DNA from: Ruminococcaceae bacterium UBA7147
GTDB lineage: Bacteria > Bacillota > Clostridia > Oscillospirales > Acutalibacteraceae
Assembly (NCBI GenBank): GCA_002491825.1
Contig: DKWR01000056.1
Location: 10,303 to 16,835 of the forward strand
Direction: 5' to 3'
DNA: 6,533 nt
The translations under genes and the position numbers were made by a program. Below the pieces are notes generated by a model. It did not search any database, was not told the DNA's origin, and saw only the letters and a program-made list of their open reading frames with translations. This document shows, in pieces, positions 5,576 to 6,533 of this stretch (position 1 is the first letter of the stretch; each line of letters begins with the position of its first letter).

Positions 5576-6409
5576 ATGATTAAGAAAGCCGCAGTCATAA
5601 ACGACCTTTCAGGCTTCGGAAAATGCTCTCTGACGGCGACAATCGCTGTGCTTTCGGTAATGGGCGTACAGCCCTGCCCTATGCCTACGGCTGTGCTTAC
5701 AAATCAGACGGGATATAAAAATCATTACTGTATTGACCTCACCGACGAGCTTTGTCACTATAAAGAGATGTGGAGTCTTAACAACGAAAGCTTTGACGGG
5801 ATTTACTCGGGATATATCGCCGACAAAAAACAGGTTGACATAATCCTTGATTTTATCAATACATTCAGAAAAAGCAATACAATTGTTCTTGTTGACCCTG
5901 TTATGGGCGACGACGGCAGACTTTATTCGGCTTTCAGCAACGAAACCTGCAAAAAAGTTTGCAGTCTTGCAAGGTCAGCCGACATAATCACGCCAAACCT
6001 TACCGAGCTTTGTATTCTTACAGATACAGATTTTGAAGAGCTTAATTCGCACTGTGAAAGCGATGATTTTCTTGAAAGAATCAGTGATGTTGCAAAAGGC
6101 GCATTTTCCCACAGCGAACAGAAAATCGTTGTTACGGGAATCAAAAAAAGTGACTGCCTTTACAACGGCGTATTTACAAAACAGGATTGCAGTTTTGTCA
6201 AAGCAGAACGTCACGGCGGAAGCTTTTCGGGAACAGGCGATATTTTTGCATCAATTGTATTTGCCTCTGTGGTAAACGGCGAAAGCCTTGTTTCTGCTGT
6301 CAGCAAAGCCGTTTCATTCATAGAAAAAGCAACTGCCGATACGGCTAAAGAGCCGTACGACAGAAACGACGGTATTAATTTTGAAAAATTTTTATATCAA
6401 CTTCATTAA
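5576..6409 (+). CDS. pdxY: Pyridoxal/pyridoxamine kinase (PdxY/PdxK family)
   Basis: This 277-residue cytoplasmic enzyme of the ribokinase superfamily should phosphorylate pyridoxal, pyridoxamine or pyridoxine with ATP in the B6 salvage pathway that yields pyridoxal phosphate. Family motifs run in order: INDLSGFGKCSLT (8-20) at the substrate side, PMPTAVLTNQTG (35-46), FDGIYSGY (73-80), VDPVMGDDGRLY (106-117), ADIITPNLTE (135-144) and GTGDIFAS (219-226), whose Asp222 is the expected catalytic base. Length and motif spacing match the Clostridial pyridoxamine kinase group. The residue before GTGD is Ser, where I expect His in many relatives; I do not know its effect. Substrate preference among the B6 vitamers cannot be read from sequence. 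The gene has its own promoter and sits after a terminator, so it is probably monocistronic. Confidence 0.93.
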   Translation: MIKKAAVINDLSGFGKCSLTATIAVLSVMGVQPCPMPTAVLTNQTGYKNHYCIDLTDELCHYKEMWSLNNESFDGIYSGYIADKKQVDIILDFINTFRKSNTIVLVDPVMGDDGRLYSAFSNETCKKVCSLARSADIITPNLTELCILTDTDFEELNSHCESDDFLERISDVAKGAFSHSEQKIVVTGIKKSDCLYNGVFTKQDCSFVKAERHGGSFSGTGDIFASIVFASVVNGESLVSAVSKAVSFIEKATADTAKEPYDRNDGINFEKFLYQLH

Positions 6410-6410
6410 G

Positions 6411-6533
6411 GAAACACTGATTAAATCGTTTGTGCATATTGCGCCATCAGATTTTTTGTCAGGTTGGACAAATAAACCGCAGTAATGCTGACGCATTACG
6501 AGGATTTTTTGGGCAAGCTGACGGAAAATATGC
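6411..6533. repeat. Dyad-rich interspersed repeat or MITE-like element, cut by the window end
   Basis: Directly after the kinase stop codon lie several nested dyads: CTGAT/ATCAG (6417-6421 and 6446-6450), TTTGTC/GACAAA (6455-6460 and 6467-6472) and GTAATGC/GCATTAC (6482-6488 and 6493-6499, 4-base loop). The final seven bases, AATATGC (6527-6533), are the inverse of GCATATT at 6434-6440, with a weak further match inside (ATCAG against CTGAC). This suggests imperfect terminal inverted repeats of a short non-coding element whose right end lies outside the window. No open frame is present. Confidence 0.45.
6417..6457 (+). terminator. Possible terminator of the B6 kinase gene
   Basis: A CTGAT/ATCAG stem encloses a smaller GTGC/GCGC hairpin (6432-6435 and 6441-6444) and is followed by A and six T (6452-6457). 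The stem is weak and interrupted, so termination here is uncertain. It lies within the repeat-like element. Confidence 0.35.

Noticed and set aside
6482..6509. GTAATGC/GCATTAC hairpin as the main terminator of the kinase gene
   Set aside because: The stem has only 7 AT-rich pairs, and GAGGA separates it from the T-run. It fits better as part of the repeat-like element.

Overview
The window reads as a low-GC, Gram-positive gut or rumen Firmicute, most likely Ruminococcus or a close Oscillospiraceae relative. The grounds are AT-rich intergenic DNA, strong AGGAG-type ribosome sites, a dockerin-bearing CotH protein beside a cohesin-like lipoprotein (cellulosome-type parts), and Clostridia-like GlgB and pyridoxamine kinase sequences. 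The species call is inference.

Layout. Positions 1-101 hold the intergenic DNA after the first gene, with a GC-rich dyad repeat. Positions 102-2015 (minus) encode a full-length GlgB-family protein, related to 1,4-alpha-glucan branching enzyme. Its fold motifs are intact, but the catalytic nucleophile and two other active-site residues are substituted, so it is probably a pseudoenzyme. Positions 2016-2295 hold its promoter and a strong terminator for the next gene. Positions 2296-4269 (minus) encode a secreted CotH-kinase-like protein ending in a two-repeat dockerin. Positions 4270-4499 form a divergent promoter region with three TTCACA-like hexamers at exact 11-bp spacing. Positions 4500-5393 (plus) encode a predicted lipoprotein with a long Asn/Ser linker and one cohesin-like domain, followed by a strong terminator. 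Positions 5576-6409 (plus) encode a PdxY-type pyridoxal/pyridoxamine kinase, preceded by repeated AACTGT motifs. Positions 6410-6533 look like the start of a dyad-rich interspersed repeat that runs past the window edge.

How the genes may work together. The central pair is the most coherent unit: a lipid-anchored single-cohesin protein and a secreted dockerin protein transcribed divergently from one control region. This suggests a small cell-surface docking module, although cohesin-dockerin recognition cannot be proven from sequence alone. The GlgB-like gene and the B6 kinase have their own promoters and no visible functional link to the pair. No glgA, glgC, glgD or glgP lies beside the GlgB-like gene.

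No tRNA, rRNA, CRISPR array or transposase gene was seen.
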